Made by a program: the position numbers and the translations under genes
NCBI GenBank assembly: GCA_904419145.1
Contig: CAJFQQ010000004.1
Coordinates: 1 to 64,000 of the forward strand
Length of the DNA stretch: 64,000 bases
From: an uncultured Oscillospiraceae bacterium
Lineage (GTDB): Bacteria > Bacillota > Clostridia > Oscillospirales > Oscillospiraceae
Direction: 5' to 3'
The notes under the pieces: model-generated
What the model saw: the letters and a program-made list of their open reading frames with translations, nothing else
Told to the model about the DNA's origin: nothing
Databases searched by the model: none
Shown here: piece after piece, positions 42,505-50,771 of the stretch
How positions within the stretch are numbered: the first letter of the stretch is position 1
Layout of the letters: the number at the start of each line of letters is the position of its first letter

Positions 42505-42553
42505 CCATCCATGAAAATCACTCATGGATGGATTCATCTTTTTAATAGATGAA
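42505..42553 (-). promoter_or_regulatory. Two adjacent inverted repeats before epimerase gene
   Basis: CCATCCATGA (42505-42514) pairs perfectly with TCATGGATGG (42522-42531), and TTCATCT (42533-42539) pairs with AGATGAA (42547-42553). They lie 61-109 bases before the epimerase start and could be operators or leader hairpins. Confidence 0.55.
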
Positions 42554-42750
42554 GCTCCCACGTTTTTATCGCTTTATAGACCCGTGTCTAAAACGACATG
42601 GTTCATCATAGCGCAATATATCCAGTTTTTCAACAGATAAATCGTATAAAAATTGTGGAATTCGAGGCCCGCTGCTTGTACGTCCCCCAACAGAAGCCAA
42701 TATTGGTCAGCCTCCCCCGCTCTATTCTATGAAATAATTTGTACCATCTA

Positions 42751-42800
42751 TGAGAAGAACGCATGGCAGGCAAAATTTTGCCCGCCATGCGTTCTTCTCA
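42751..42800. repeat. 50-base near-perfect palindrome
   Basis: The outer arm of 17 bases (42751-42767) is exactly complementary to 42784-42800, and the inner GGCAAAA/TTTTGCC pairs as well, leaving only one A/C mismatch pair. It has no T-run on either side, so it is not a classical terminator. It lies 43 bases after the ogt stop on the minus strand. Confidence 0.7.
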
Positions 42801-42842
42801 GAATCCCTCTGCGCCCCCTCTTGAAGAGAGCCCTCTATACCT

Positions 42843-43382
42843 CTACAGGGCGCTCCCCCGTCTGGGCCGCCGGAGGCGGGAGGCATCCACACCCTCCCGC
42901 TGCAGAAGCCACAGCTTCCGGTCGACGCCGCCGGCGTAGCCGGTGAGGCTGCCGTCTGCCCCTACCACCCGGTGGCAAGGGATGATGATAGAGATGGGGT
43001 TGTGCCCCACCGCGCCCCCTACCGCCTGGGCCGACAGACTCGCCCGGCCCAGCTGCCGGGCGATTTCCCGGGAAATCGCCCCGTAGGTGGTAACCTGGCC
43101 CCAGGGGATTTTGCACAGGCATTCCCACACAGCCCTTTGAAATGCGGTCCCATGGGGCCGCAGGGGCAGCTCCTCCGGCACCGGCCGCTCCCCGGCAAAA
43201 TAGCGATCCAGCCACTGCCGGGCCTGCTCGAATACCGGGCTGTCATCTTTTCGGGCCGCCGGCTCCGTCAGACCCGCCATGAAGTATTTCTGCCCCTCGA
43301 CCCAGAGCCCCGTCAGGTGCTCCCCGTCCCCGGCCAGGGTCAGTCCACCGATCGGAGATTGATATACTGTCGTCCACACCAT
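42843..43382 (-). CDS. ogt: Methylated-DNA--protein-cysteine methyltransferase
   Basis: This 179-residue suicide repair protein removes alkyl groups from O6 of guanine. It has the N-terminal domain (about 1-85) and the C-terminal domain with the DNA-contacting RAVWECLCKIPWGQVTTYG and the active Cys in IPCHRVVG (about residue 140). GGAGG precedes the ATG at 43382. The frame is open 46 codons further upstream with no ribosome site. It follows the asparaginase gene by 130 bases with a terminator between. Confidence 0.95.
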   Translation of the reverse strand: MVWTTVYQSPIGGLTLAGDGEHLTGLWVEGQKYFMAGLTEPAARKDDSPVFEQARQWLDRYFAGERPVPEELPLRPHGTAFQRAVWECLCKIPWGQVTTYGAISREIARQLGRASLSAQAVGGAVGHNPISIIIPCHRVVGADGSLTGYAGGVDRKLWLLQREGVDASRLRRPRRGSAL

Positions 43383-43474
43383 CGCGTTCCTCCCACGCCG
43401 GCCGCAGCCTGTTTTCTCCATCATTATAGCCCGGCCGCGGCAAAAAGTCCATCCCCGGGCCGCGCAGAGGCCGC

Positions 43475-43503
43475 AAAAGAGGCGGGACTGTCCGCCCCGC
43501 CTC
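43475..43503 (-). terminator. Terminator after asparaginase gene
   Basis: GAGGCGGG/CCCGCCTC stem followed by TTTT on the minus strand. Confidence 0.65.
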
Positions 43504-43512
43504 TCGATCTTC

Positions 43513-44526
43513 TCAGGCATCCGCGCCCGGCTCGGCCAGGATATCCTGGGCCACCGGGGTGTAGAAGCCCCGGCGGACCGCCTCGAAGTCCTGGTTCTCC
43601 GCCAGCAGCCACATCAGCTTCGTCACCACCGCCTCCACGGTCATGTCATAGGCCTGCAGCAGATGGTAGCGCTCCAACGCCTTGGCCCCCACCTCATAGA
43701 CAGCCAGGTCGCTGCCCTCCAGGGTCACCTGCGTGGCGATCACCACGATCCTCCCCTTCCTCGTCAGGCTCTCCAGCTGGTCCAGAAAGTTGCGCCGATC
43801 CACAAAGGGCAGGCCGCCCACGCCGTAGCTCTCGATGACCACCGCCTCATACCGCTCCCCCACATACTGGAGGACATCCGGCTCCATCCCCGGCACCAGC
43901 TTCAGCAGGAACACCTTGGGCACCAGGCTGTGATAAAACCGCGGTGTCCCTGTCTGGCGGTCCAGGTCGGTGTAGCGGACCACCCGTTTGCCGTCGATAA
44001 AGGCGGCCACTGGGTAGTTGATGCTGGAAAAGGCGGCGTAGCTCTTGGAGCGGGTCTTTTTGGCCCGGGTCCCCAGGATCGCCTGGCCGGAAAACACCAG
44101 AAACACGCCGTCCACCCCATCCTGACAGGCAAAGCGGAAGCTGTCCAGCAGGTTCTTGCGCGCGTCGGTAATGGGGTCGGACATGGGCTTCTGAGAGCCG
44201 GTGAGGACGATGGGCTTCCCCGGGCACTGGATCAGATAGGACAGCGCCGCCGCTGTGTACGCCATAGTATCCGTACCGTGGGTGATGACAAACCCGTCAT
44301 ATTGGGCGAAATGGCGCTCAATGGCCTCCACCATCATCAGCCAGTGCTCCGGCTGCAGGTTGGTGCTGTCGATGTTCAGCAGAGGCAGCGTGTCCACCTG
44401 ACAAAATGCCTCCGCCTCCGGCACGCTGTCCCGCAGCTGCCGGGCCGTCATGGCCGGGGAGAGGCCGTGCTCCGTCTCCCGGGAGGCGATGGTCCCCCCG
44501 GTGGTAATGAGCAGCAGACGCTTCAT
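43513..44526 (-). CDS. ansA: L-asparaginase, type I-like
   Basis: This 337-residue amidohydrolase has both catalytic Thr motifs: LLLITTGGTIAS at the start (Thr about residue 12) and VITHGTDTMAYTA (about 80-92, with the Thr-Asp pair and later Lys). It lacks a signal peptide, so it is probably the cytoplasmic form that deamidates asparagine (some members prefer glutamine). GGGGAGAGG precedes the ATG at 44526. It follows the CoA-disulfide reductase gene by 33 bases in the same direction. Confidence 0.93.
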   Translation of the reverse strand: MKRLLLITTGGTIASRETEHGLSPAMTARQLRDSVPEAEAFCQVDTLPLLNIDSTNLQPEHWLMMVEAIERHFAQYDGFVITHGTDTMAYTAAALSYLIQCPGKPIVLTGSQKPMSDPITDARKNLLDSFRFACQDGVDGVFLVFSGQAILGTRAKKTRSKSYAAFSSINYPVAAFIDGKRVVRYTDLDRQTGTPRFYHSLVPKVFLLKLVPGMEPDVLQYVGERYEAVVIESYGVGGLPFVDRRNFLDQLESLTRKGRIVVIATQVTLEGSDLAVYEVGAKALERYHLLQAYDMTVEAVVTKLMWLLAENQDFEAVRRGFYTPVAQDILAEPGADA

Positions 44527-44559
44527 AGCCTCTCCCCTTCCCTTTTCATGCAAAGATTC

Positions 44560-46257
44560 TCAGCCGATCTTCACGCCGCACGGGTGCCGCGGGTCCGCGT
44601 CAAAGGACACGTCGGCGCTGTTGAGGGCGTAGAACCGATAGCCGCCGGACAGGTTGTAGCAGGTAAAGCCGTTTCCGGACAGGATGCGGCAGGCAAGGTA
44701 GCTGCGCAGGCCGCTGTAGCAGTTGACATACACCGGCTTGGCCCTGTCCAGCTCCCCGAGCCGCTCCCGCAGGCTGTCCAGCGGGATGTTGATGGCCCCG
44801 GGGATGTGTCCTCCGGCGTACTCCTTCTCCGTCCGGGTGTCCAGCAGGGTGACGCTGCCGTCCCGGGGCAGGGCCGCCACCTCATCCCAGTGGAACTGCT
44901 TGACCAGTCCGCTGTGGATATTCTCCCACACAAAGCCCGCCATATTCACCGGGTCCTTGGCGGAGGAGTAGGGCGGGGCATAGGCCAGATCCAGCTCCGC
45001 CAGATCCCCGCCGGTCATCCCGGCGCGGATGGCGGTGGCCAGCACGTCGATGCGCTTGTCCACCCCCTCGAAGCCCACGATCTGGGCGCCCAGCACCCTG
45101 CCGCTGTCCTTCTCATAGAGGACCTTGATGGTCATATCCGTGGAACCGGGGTAATAGGTGGCGTGGGAGGCGGAGAAGGTCACGGTCTTCTCATAGGCGA
45201 TCCCCGCGTCCTTTGCCTGCTTCTCGTTGATGCCGGTGGCGGCGATGGTCATGTCAAAGAGCTTCAGCACCGAGGAGCCCTGGGAGCCACGGAACACGCT
45301 GTTTCCCCCGCAGATGTTGTCCGCGGCGATGCGCCCCTGCTTGTTGGCCGGTCCCGCCAGAGCGATGAGGGCGGGCTTTCCGGTGACAAAGTGGCGCACC
45401 TCCACCGCGTCGCCCACGGCGTAGATATCCGGCTGGGAGGTCTCCATCCGCTCATTGACCACGATGGAGCCCTTGGCCCCCAGCTCCAGCCCGGCCTGGG
45501 CAGCCAGGTGGCTGTCCGGCGTCACGCCGATGGCCAGAAGCAGCAGATCCGTCTCCACGCTGGTGCCGTCGGTCAGCTCCACCGCAAGGCACGCCTCCGA
45601 GGGCCGCACGGCTGTATAGGTGGTGTTCAGCCGCAGATCCACGCCCTTGTCCCGGAGGTAGGCGTGGACGCTGCTGGCCATATCAGCGTCCAGAGGCGGC
45701 ATCACGTGGGCGCTGCGCTGGAGAAGCGTCGTCTCCACCCCGGCGTGGAGCAGGTTCTCCGCCATCTCCAGGCCGATGAATCCGCCGCCCACCACAACGG
45801 CCCGCCGGGGCTTCTTCTCTGCCACATAGTCCCGGATGCGGTAGGTGTCCTCCACCGTGCGCAGGGTAAACACCCGCGGATCGTCGAGGCCCTCCCCCTC
45901 CGGATGGATCGCCTTGGCCCCGGGGGACAGAATCAGCTTGTCATAGGTCTCCCGGTACTCCGTGCCGTCCTCCAGGCGGCGGACTGTCACGGCCTTTTCC
46001 GCCGGATGGATGGCGGTGACCTCCTGGCGCACCCGCACGTCGATGCGGAAGCGGCGGCGGAAGCTCTCCGGGGTCTGGAGCGTCAGCGCCCGCTTGTCCT
46101 CGATAACGCCCCCGATGTAGTAGGGCAGGCCGCAGTTGGCATAGGAGACAAAGCCGCTGCGCTCCAATATGACGATCTCCGCCTGCTCATCCAGCCGGCG
46201 CAGCCGGGCAGCGGCCGTGGCGCCCCCCGCCACACCGCCTACGATCACTACCTTCAT
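44560..46257 (-). CDS. CoA-disulfide reductase with rhodanese domain
   Basis: This 565-residue flavoprotein has an N-terminal FAD site (VIVGGVAGGATAAARLRRL), the redox Cys in SYANCGLPYYIGG (about residue 43), a NAD(P)H loop AVVVGGGFIGLEMAENL (about 150), and a C-terminal rhodanese domain (about 465-555) with Cys in VNCYSGLRSYLACRIL. Such fusions reduce CoA disulfides, CoA persulfides or polysulfides, linking thiol redox and sulfane sulfur handling. Its start overlaps the upstream rhodanese gene by ATGA, so the two act together. Confidence 0.93.
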   Translation of the reverse strand: MKVVIVGGVAGGATAAARLRRLDEQAEIVILERSGFVSYANCGLPYYIGGVIEDKRALTLQTPESFRRRFRIDVRVRQEVTAIHPAEKAVTVRRLEDGTEYRETYDKLILSPGAKAIHPEGEGLDDPRVFTLRTVEDTYRIRDYVAEKKPRRAVVVGGGFIGLEMAENLLHAGVETTLLQRSAHVMPPLDADMASSVHAYLRDKGVDLRLNTTYTAVRPSEACLAVELTDGTSVETDLLLLAIGVTPDSHLAAQAGLELGAKGSIVVNERMETSQPDIYAVGDAVEVRHFVTGKPALIALAGPANKQGRIAADNICGGNSVFRGSQGSSVLKLFDMTIAATGINEKQAKDAGIAYEKTVTFSASHATYYPGSTDMTIKVLYEKDSGRVLGAQIVGFEGVDKRIDVLATAIRAGMTGGDLAELDLAYAPPYSSAKDPVNMAGFVWENIHSGLVKQFHWDEVAALPRDGSVTLLDTRTEKEYAGGHIPGAINIPLDSLRERLGELDRAKPVYVNCYSGLRSYLACRILSGNGFTCYNLSGGYRFYALNSADVSFDADPRHPCGVKIG

Positions 46258-46577
46258 ACCTGTTGTCCTCCTTGTTCCAGTGTTCCCTCATAGTGCAGAA
46301 TCCCGCCAATGTTGGTGGCGTCATAGCCTCTCTCCCGCAGGATGGAGCAGGCCTGGCCGCTCCGCGCCCCGCTGCGGCAATAGACAAACAGGGGTGCCTC
46401 CCGGTCCAGCTCCGCCTGGCCGACACGGTCCAGAGGAATGTTCCGGCTGCCGGGCACATGTCCGGCGGCATACTCCTCCGGTGTGCGCACATCCAGCAGC
46501 AGCGCGCCCGGCGTCTTTCGGGCCTGCTCCACCCCATCGTTCATATCCGGTCTGTGAAACATGGAAAAAATCGACAT
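46254..46577 (-). CDS. Single-domain rhodanese-like sulfurtransferase
   Basis: This 107-residue protein has the rhodanese fold: LLDVRTPEEYAAGHVPGSRN then the active loop FVYCRSGARSGQA with the persulfide-forming Cys (about residue 79). It probably passes sulfane sulfur to or from the coupled CoA-disulfide reductase, which carries a second rhodanese domain. GGAGC precedes the start. Confidence 0.93.
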   Translation of the reverse strand: MSIFSMFHRPDMNDGVEQARKTPGALLLDVRTPEEYAAGHVPGSRNIPLDRVGQAELDREAPLFVYCRSGARSGQACSILRERGYDATNIGGILHYEGTLEQGGQQV

Positions 46578-46666
46578 ATTCGGTGCTCCTTTGCTCTCTA
46601 TCTATGTACTAAGAGTATATCAGAAAGCTTCGGCGCCGACTGTGACCAGGTTACACAGCCTGTCCC

Positions 46667-47494
46667 TCAGATGTGGAGGAAATGCTCCATGCCATAGGCC
46701 ACGCCGTCCTCGGTATTGCACTTTGTCACAATGTCCGCCGCCGCCTTGCAGTCCGGGGTGGCGTTTCCCATGGCGATGCCGGTGCCGGCAAAGGCGAGCA
46801 TCTCCTTGTCGTTGTCCCCGTCGCCAAAGGCGGCCACCTCCTCCCGTCTCAGGCCCAGCCGCTCCATGACGAAGCGCAGCCCCGCATGCTTGCCGGAGTC
46901 CCGGTGGGACAGCTCCAGTAGCCTTGCAATGGATGAGGTGACGTACAGATCCGGGACCTCCCGGAGGATCCGATCCCACAGCCGCCGCTTGGTCTCCCCG
47001 TCCCGGACCACCACATCCATGCCCTCCAGCTCATGGCTATGGGCGCGGAGAAAGGCCGCGATGTCCGCCTCCGGCCGCCGGGTGCTTTGGACATAGTCCA
47101 CCGCCATCCGGTCGGCTCCATAGGCGGCCGGGTCCGCCACATAGGCCTGGTCGGCATAGGCCTGCCCCGCGATGAAACCCTCCAAGGCCACATCCTCCCC
47201 CGCCGTCAGCGAGACCACCTGCTCCACGGAGCGGGGTGTCAGCAGATAGCGGTGGAGACACTGCCCCGTGGGAATGTGGTACACCGCGGCGCCGTTGGAG
47301 GTGATGGCATATTCGATGCCGGGCACCGCCAGCACATCCGCCGGCAGGGAGGTGAAGGTGCGGCCGCTAGCGATGACAATGTGAATACCCCGGCCGATGG
47401 CCCGCTCCAGTGCCCTGCGGTTTCCCTCCGAGAGCCTGCTCTCTCCGTTCAGCGTCGTCCTGTCCATATCCAGTGCAATGCATGCAATCGCCAT
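46667..47494 (-). CDS. Cof-type HAD phosphatase
   Basis: This 275-residue protein of the Cof/YbjI group has CIALDMDRTTLNGE (the usual DxDGT is DMDRT: Asp nucleophile kept, Gly changed to Arg), ASGRTFTSLP, a C2B cap domain (about 85-190), and AFGDGDNDKEMLAFAG. It presumably dephosphorylates sugar phosphates, flavin or PLP-type cofactors. The Arg in place of Gly in motif I is unusual and could alter activity. GGAGG precedes the start. A promoter is at 47539. Confidence 0.88.
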   Translation of the reverse strand: MAIACIALDMDRTTLNGESRLSEGNRRALERAIGRGIHIVIASGRTFTSLPADVLAVPGIEYAITSNGAAVYHIPTGQCLHRYLLTPRSVEQVVSLTAGEDVALEGFIAGQAYADQAYVADPAAYGADRMAVDYVQSTRRPEADIAAFLRAHSHELEGMDVVVRDGETKRRLWDRILREVPDLYVTSSIARLLELSHRDSGKHAGLRFVMERLGLRREEVAAFGDGDNDKEMLAFAGTGIAMGNATPDCKAAADIVTKCNTEDGVAYGMEHFLHI

Positions 47495-47538
47495 AGGGCA
47501 GCCATCCTCCTGATGTCCAAGGAATTGATCTCAGGCTG

Positions 47539-47567
47539 ATTGTACCACACTCTTCCCGTCCCCGCAA
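47539..47567 (-). promoter_or_regulatory. Promoter of Cof-type HAD gene
   Basis: On the minus strand TTGCGG, 17 bases, TACAAT, about 45 bases before the start. Confidence 0.6.
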
Positions 47568-47683
47568 TGTGGCAAACCCGCCATCCCGCCCCTCTCAACA
47601 TCCCCCTGTCATATATTTACAATATGTTCACAGTTTAGCCGCAATTTTTTTATGTTTTCGCTAAAGAAATTGTGTATGATAAT

Positions 47684-47926
47684 GCCATCAAACCAAATAT
47701 GACTTGATAAACACAGACCGAAACCATTCCACAGCCCCCTGTGGCATCGGGGGCTCCACTAACCTGTTTTCCCTGGCATCTGTCAGGACTACTTGATGTC
47801 ACGGCAAACGCTGTGAATGAGCCGACAAGTCTTTCGCTGGGGCGCAGTTCCTTTGGGACTGCGCCCCAGACCAATTCCCGGGAACGCAAAAACGAGGCAC
47901 AGGAGCAGCCTGCGCCTCGTTTTTTA
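47684..47926 (+). ncRNA. Candidate free-standing structured RNA
   Basis: A plus-strand stretch of about 240 bases without a protein frame contains a series of hairpins: AGCCCCC/GGGGGCT (47733-47755), ACTTG/CAAGT (47792-47831) enclosing CACGGC/GCTGTG, a strong stem CTGGGGCGCAGT/ACTGCGCCCCAG region (47837-47869), then a terminator. TATGATAAT at 47675-47683 could be the -10, but no good -35 is seen. It does not match tmRNA, RNase P, SRP or 6S features that I know. No plus-strand gene follows, so a riboswitch is unlikely. Confidence 0.4.
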
Positions 47927-47930
47927 TGTT
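47887..47930. terminator. Bidirectional terminator
   Basis: AAAACGAGGC/GCCTCGTTTT with inner CAGG/CCTG pairs, followed by T6 on the plus strand and TTTTTG on the minus strand. It serves the amidohydrolase gene (minus) and possibly the candidate RNA (plus). Confidence 0.85.
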
Positions 47931-48802
47931 CTCTGAAAGCGCTCCTGAATGGTCTGATTGCCCTGCGCCGCCGCTTCTCGTCCCGACGGCCCCAGCGCAC
48001 ACTCCAGCAGGTTCCATTCCGTGATCCATCCTCTGCCGTGGGGGACGCCGAATGCACCGGCATCCGATCCGGAGGCGATCCGTGCCCCGGCTGCCGCCGC
48101 CTGTCGAAGCGCCGCCATCTGCTCCGCCAGCAGCCGCTCCACCACCTCCGGACAGGCGCCCGCCCGATGGGCAAAGGGCGCTATGGCCGCCATGGTGGGC
48201 ACCCAGACCGCCCCGGTCTCAGCCAGCAGTGCGATACAGGACGCGTCCATGTAGTAGCCGTGCTCAATGCTGTCTGTTCCCGCCTCCAGGGCGGCGTGGA
48301 TGGCCGCCGCACCATTGACATGGGCCATCACGGCAAAGCCCTCGCCGTGGGCGATGCGGACCAGCTCCCGGATCTCCTCCGCCGGCAGGGATGGGCAGGA
48401 TATCTCCCCATACTGTGAAAAGCCTAAAATTCCGGAGAACATCAGCTTGATAAAGTCCGCCCCCAGCCACTTGGCCTGGGCCACCAGGGCGCGGTACTCC
48501 CCCAAGGTGGCATAGCTCCGGCCCACAATACCCCCGTACCGCCCTGCCCGGTGGATGGCAAAGGCGGGCGTCACAAACCGGATGCCGTATTCTCCCGCCA
48601 GCTCCCTGGCCCGCAGGGATACGCCAAGCGCGTCCCCCCCATCCCGGTAATAGGTGATGCTCAGCGCCTCATAGGCCGCCAGATGGGCCCGGATAGCCGC
48701 TGTATCCGGGCCGTTTCGATGCAGTTGCCGGGCTTTTCGATAGTCCAGGCCGTCCATAAAGATATGGCCGTGGCACTCACACCGTTGGATCGCCGCCTCC
48801 AC
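47924..48802 (-). CDS. Amidohydrolase family protein
   Basis: This 292-residue TIM-barrel metal hydrolase has the ligand pair in CHGHIFMDG (HxH), a central DFIKLMFSGIL (Lys that can be carboxylated), AHVNG and SIEHGYYM (His ligands) and GSDAGAFG (Asp). It resembles the imidazolonepropionase/prolidase-like branch but lacks the usual N-terminal beta-sandwich, so it is shorter than most. Substrate unknown. The GTG start at 48802 has AGGAGG 9 bases before it and lies inside the end region of the upstream MGMT-like gene, suggesting coupling. Confidence 0.85.
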   Translation of the reverse strand: MEAAIQRCECHGHIFMDGLDYRKARQLHRNGPDTAAIRAHLAAYEALSITYYRDGGDALGVSLRARELAGEYGIRFVTPAFAIHRAGRYGGIVGRSYATLGEYRALVAQAKWLGADFIKLMFSGILGFSQYGEISCPSLPAEEIRELVRIAHGEGFAVMAHVNGAAAIHAALEAGTDSIEHGYYMDASCIALLAETGAVWVPTMAAIAPFAHRAGACPEVVERLLAEQMAALRQAAAAGARIASGSDAGAFGVPHGRGWITEWNLLECALGPSGREAAAQGNQTIQERFQRT

Positions 48803-48803
48803 T

Positions 48804-49145
48804 TCACCGCACCTCCTCTGTCTGGTTGTGTGTCGTCTCGCCCGGCCCCGCCCACTGGCAGGCCCCCAGGTCCACCCGGCCGTCCGCCAGGAAGGGCACC
48901 CCCTCCATCTCCAGAAGCATCCGATGGGTTTCCCGGCCCATGGGGTGAAAGGCGTCGCTGAGCCCTCCCAGCCGGTTCACCACCCGGTGGCAGGGCACAT
49001 CCCCCGGCGCGGCGCTCATGGCGCAGCCCACGATCCGGGACAGGCGTGGGTTCCCGGCTAGCGCCGCCAGCTGTCCATAGGTGGCCACCCGCCCATAGGG
49101 GATCTGCCGGGCCAGCGCATAGATTTTCGTAAAGGTGTTGTCCAT
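48804..49145 (-). CDS. MGMT-family DNA-binding domain protein
   Basis: This 113-residue protein is only the C-terminal DNA-binding domain of O6-alkylguanine transferases: YALARQIPYGRVATYGQLA (recognition region) and DVPCHRVVN. Many such single-domain proteins are alkyltransferase-like with Trp or another residue in place of the Cys, but here the Cys is kept, so direct alkyl transfer remains possible. It is a second family member next to the full-length ogt 6 kb away. Promoter at 49172. Confidence 0.9.
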   Translation of the reverse strand: MDNTFTKIYALARQIPYGRVATYGQLAALAGNPRLSRIVGCAMSAAPGDVPCHRVVNRLGGLSDAFHPMGRETHRMLLEMEGVPFLADGRVDLGACQWAGPGETTHNQTEEVR

Positions 49146-49171
49146 GGCCGTTCTCCTCTCCGTATCTCTCT

Positions 49172-49199
49172 ATTGTACCCCACCGGCGGCAGATTGCAA
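49172..49199 (-). promoter_or_regulatory. Promoter of MGMT-like gene
   Basis: On the minus strand TTGCAA, 16 bases, TACAAT, about 27 bases before the start. Confidence 0.65.
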
Positions 49200-49202
49200 G
49201 GA

Positions 49203-49241
49203 CAAATCCCCCGGCAGGGCTTTACCCTGCCGGGGGATTTG
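49203..49241 (-). terminator. Terminator after osmolyte transporter operon
   Basis: A 16-base stem starting AAATCCCCCGGCAGGG with loop CTTTA; the minus-strand tail is TTTGTCCTT. Confidence 0.8.
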
Positions 49242-49250
49242 GATTTCTTC

Positions 49251-50771
49251 TCAGGAGATCATTCCCTGCTGCTGGAGGAACTCCGTAGCCACCTCCTCGA
49301 TGGTACGGCCCTCCACATCCACGTAGTAGGTCAGCTCCGTCATAATCTCATTGGTAAAGACGCCGCCCAGCATGTTCAGAACCTCTTTCAGGTTCGGGGC
49401 CTCGTCTGCGAACTTCTCAAACATGTCCGCCCGAACCAGATAGGCGCCGTTGTACTCCGGGAAGAAGCTCTTGTCATCCTCCAGGATCTTCAGATCCGCC
49501 TTGCGGTTCAAGCCGTCGGTGGCATACACCTCGGTAACCTGGATGTTGTCGTTGGCAATAGCGGTATACTTGAAGTTGATGTCCACCGGGTTGGCAGCCT
49601 TGAAATCAAGCCCGTAGAACTCCACAAAGGGGGTGTATTTCATGCTGCCCTCCTGGGTGAAGAAGCCGTGCTCAGCGCCGAAAATCAGCTCCCCCGCCAC
49701 CGGGATCAGGTCGCTGACCGTCTCCAGGCCGTACTGCTCGGCGGTAGCGTTGGTGACGGCAATGGCATAGGTGTTGTCGATGCCCAGCTTATCCATCAGA
49801 TAGACGCCGTATTCCTCCGTGGTGGTCTGGTTGACAAAATCGTAGAGCGTCATCCCCTCGGGGATATCCACTGTATCCAAATGGAGGAAAGTGGTGAGCA
49901 CGGTGCCGTCGTAGCTGACCATCATGTCGCAGGAGGGATTGGCGGCGGTCAGCTCGTTGAACTGGTTCACCGCGGTCATCTGGTCCAGGACGGTCACCTC
50001 CAGGTCCGTGTGCTCCTCCACCAGGAGCTTGGCCATGTAGGTCAGGAGCTTGGTCTCGGAGTACTCCCCGTCGTACATCACCAGGCCCTTGCTTCCCCCG
50101 GCAAAGGTGAAGCTGCCCGCCAGCAGCACCACGCAGACCCCGGCGGCCAGGGCGCCCATGGCGGCCTTCCGGCCCTTCTTCTGCTTCCCCTGCTCCAGCA
50201 GCCGCTCCATCTGGGCCATAATGGTGTCAAACAGCAGGGCAATGACCATCAATGCCAGCGTAGGCAGCAGGATCGCTGTCATATTGCTGGTGCGGATCCC
50301 CTGGTAGATGGCATCGCCCAGGCCGCCGCCGCCCACAAGGGCGGCAAACACCGCCGTGCCGATGGCGTTGACCACGGCGATGCGGATGCCGGTGAAGATC
50401 ATGGGTAGGGCGTTGGGCAGCTCCACCTGGAACAGCTGCCCCATGCGGCTCATGCCGCAGCCCCTGGCCGCCTCCTTCAGGCCCGCAGGCACCTCCTGGA
50501 GCCCCAGGCAGGTGTTGCGCACAATGGGCAGCAGGGAGTACAGGGTGATTCCCAGGATAACGGTAGGCTTGCCGGCGCCCAGGAACACCATGATGATGCC
50601 CAGCAGCGCCAGGGACGGAACCGTCTGCAGCAGATCCGCCACCCAGAGGATGGGCCTGCGCACCGCCGGGGACAGATAGCTGATCACGCCCAGGGGCAGC
50701 CCCACAACCAGCGACAGCAGCGCCGCCAGCAAAACGATGTACAGGTGCTCAAAGATCAGGGTAAAACTCAT
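49251..50771 (-). CDS. Osmolyte ABC transporter permease/substrate-binding fusion
   Basis: This 506-residue protein joins two parts. Residues 1-200 are a permease of the ProW/OpuCB type with five or six helices (QTVPSLALLGIIMVFLGAG, EAARGCGMSRMGQLF coupling region). After a linker helix near 205-230, residues about 235-506 form the OpuAC/OpuCC-type betaine/carnitine/choline-binding domain, held on the outer membrane face. Fusion saves a separate lipoprotein. It overlaps the previous permease gene by 4 bases. Quaternary ammonium ligand is inferred from the family and from the BusR regulator. Confidence 0.92.
   Translation of the reverse strand: MSFTLIFEHLYIVLLAALLSLVVGLPLGVISYLSPAVRRPILWVADLLQTVPSLALLGIIMVFLGAGKPTVILGITLYSLLPIVRNTCLGLQEVPAGLKEAARGCGMSRMGQLFQVELPNALPMIFTGIRIAVVNAIGTAVFAALVGGGGLGDAIYQGIRTSNMTAILLPTLALMVIALLFDTIMAQMERLLEQGKQKKGRKAAMGALAAGVCVVLLAGSFTFAGGSKGLVMYDGEYSETKLLTYMAKLLVEEHTDLEVTVLDQMTAVNQFNELTAANPSCDMMVSYDGTVLTTFLHLDTVDIPEGMTLYDFVNQTTTEEYGVYLMDKLGIDNTYAIAVTNATAEQYGLETVSDLIPVAGELIFGAEHGFFTQEGSMKYTPFVEFYGLDFKAANPVDINFKYTAIANDNIQVTEVYATDGLNRKADLKILEDDKSFFPEYNGAYLVRADMFEKFADEAPNLKEVLNMLGGVFTNEIMTELTYYVDVEGRTIEEVATEFLQQQGMIS

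Larger units (their letters stand above)
42445..42842. other. Regulatory spacer with several palindromes
   Basis: About 400 bases, AT-rich on the epimerase side. It holds the inverted repeats at 42505-42531 and 42533-42553 and the long palindrome at 42751-42800. No gene was recognised. Confidence 0.6.

Noticed and set aside
47684..47926. 6S RNA, tmRNA or SRP RNA
   Set aside because: The hairpins are local and serial rather than one long rod as in 6S. There is no tmRNA acceptor or tag frame and no SRP GGAAGG loop motif.
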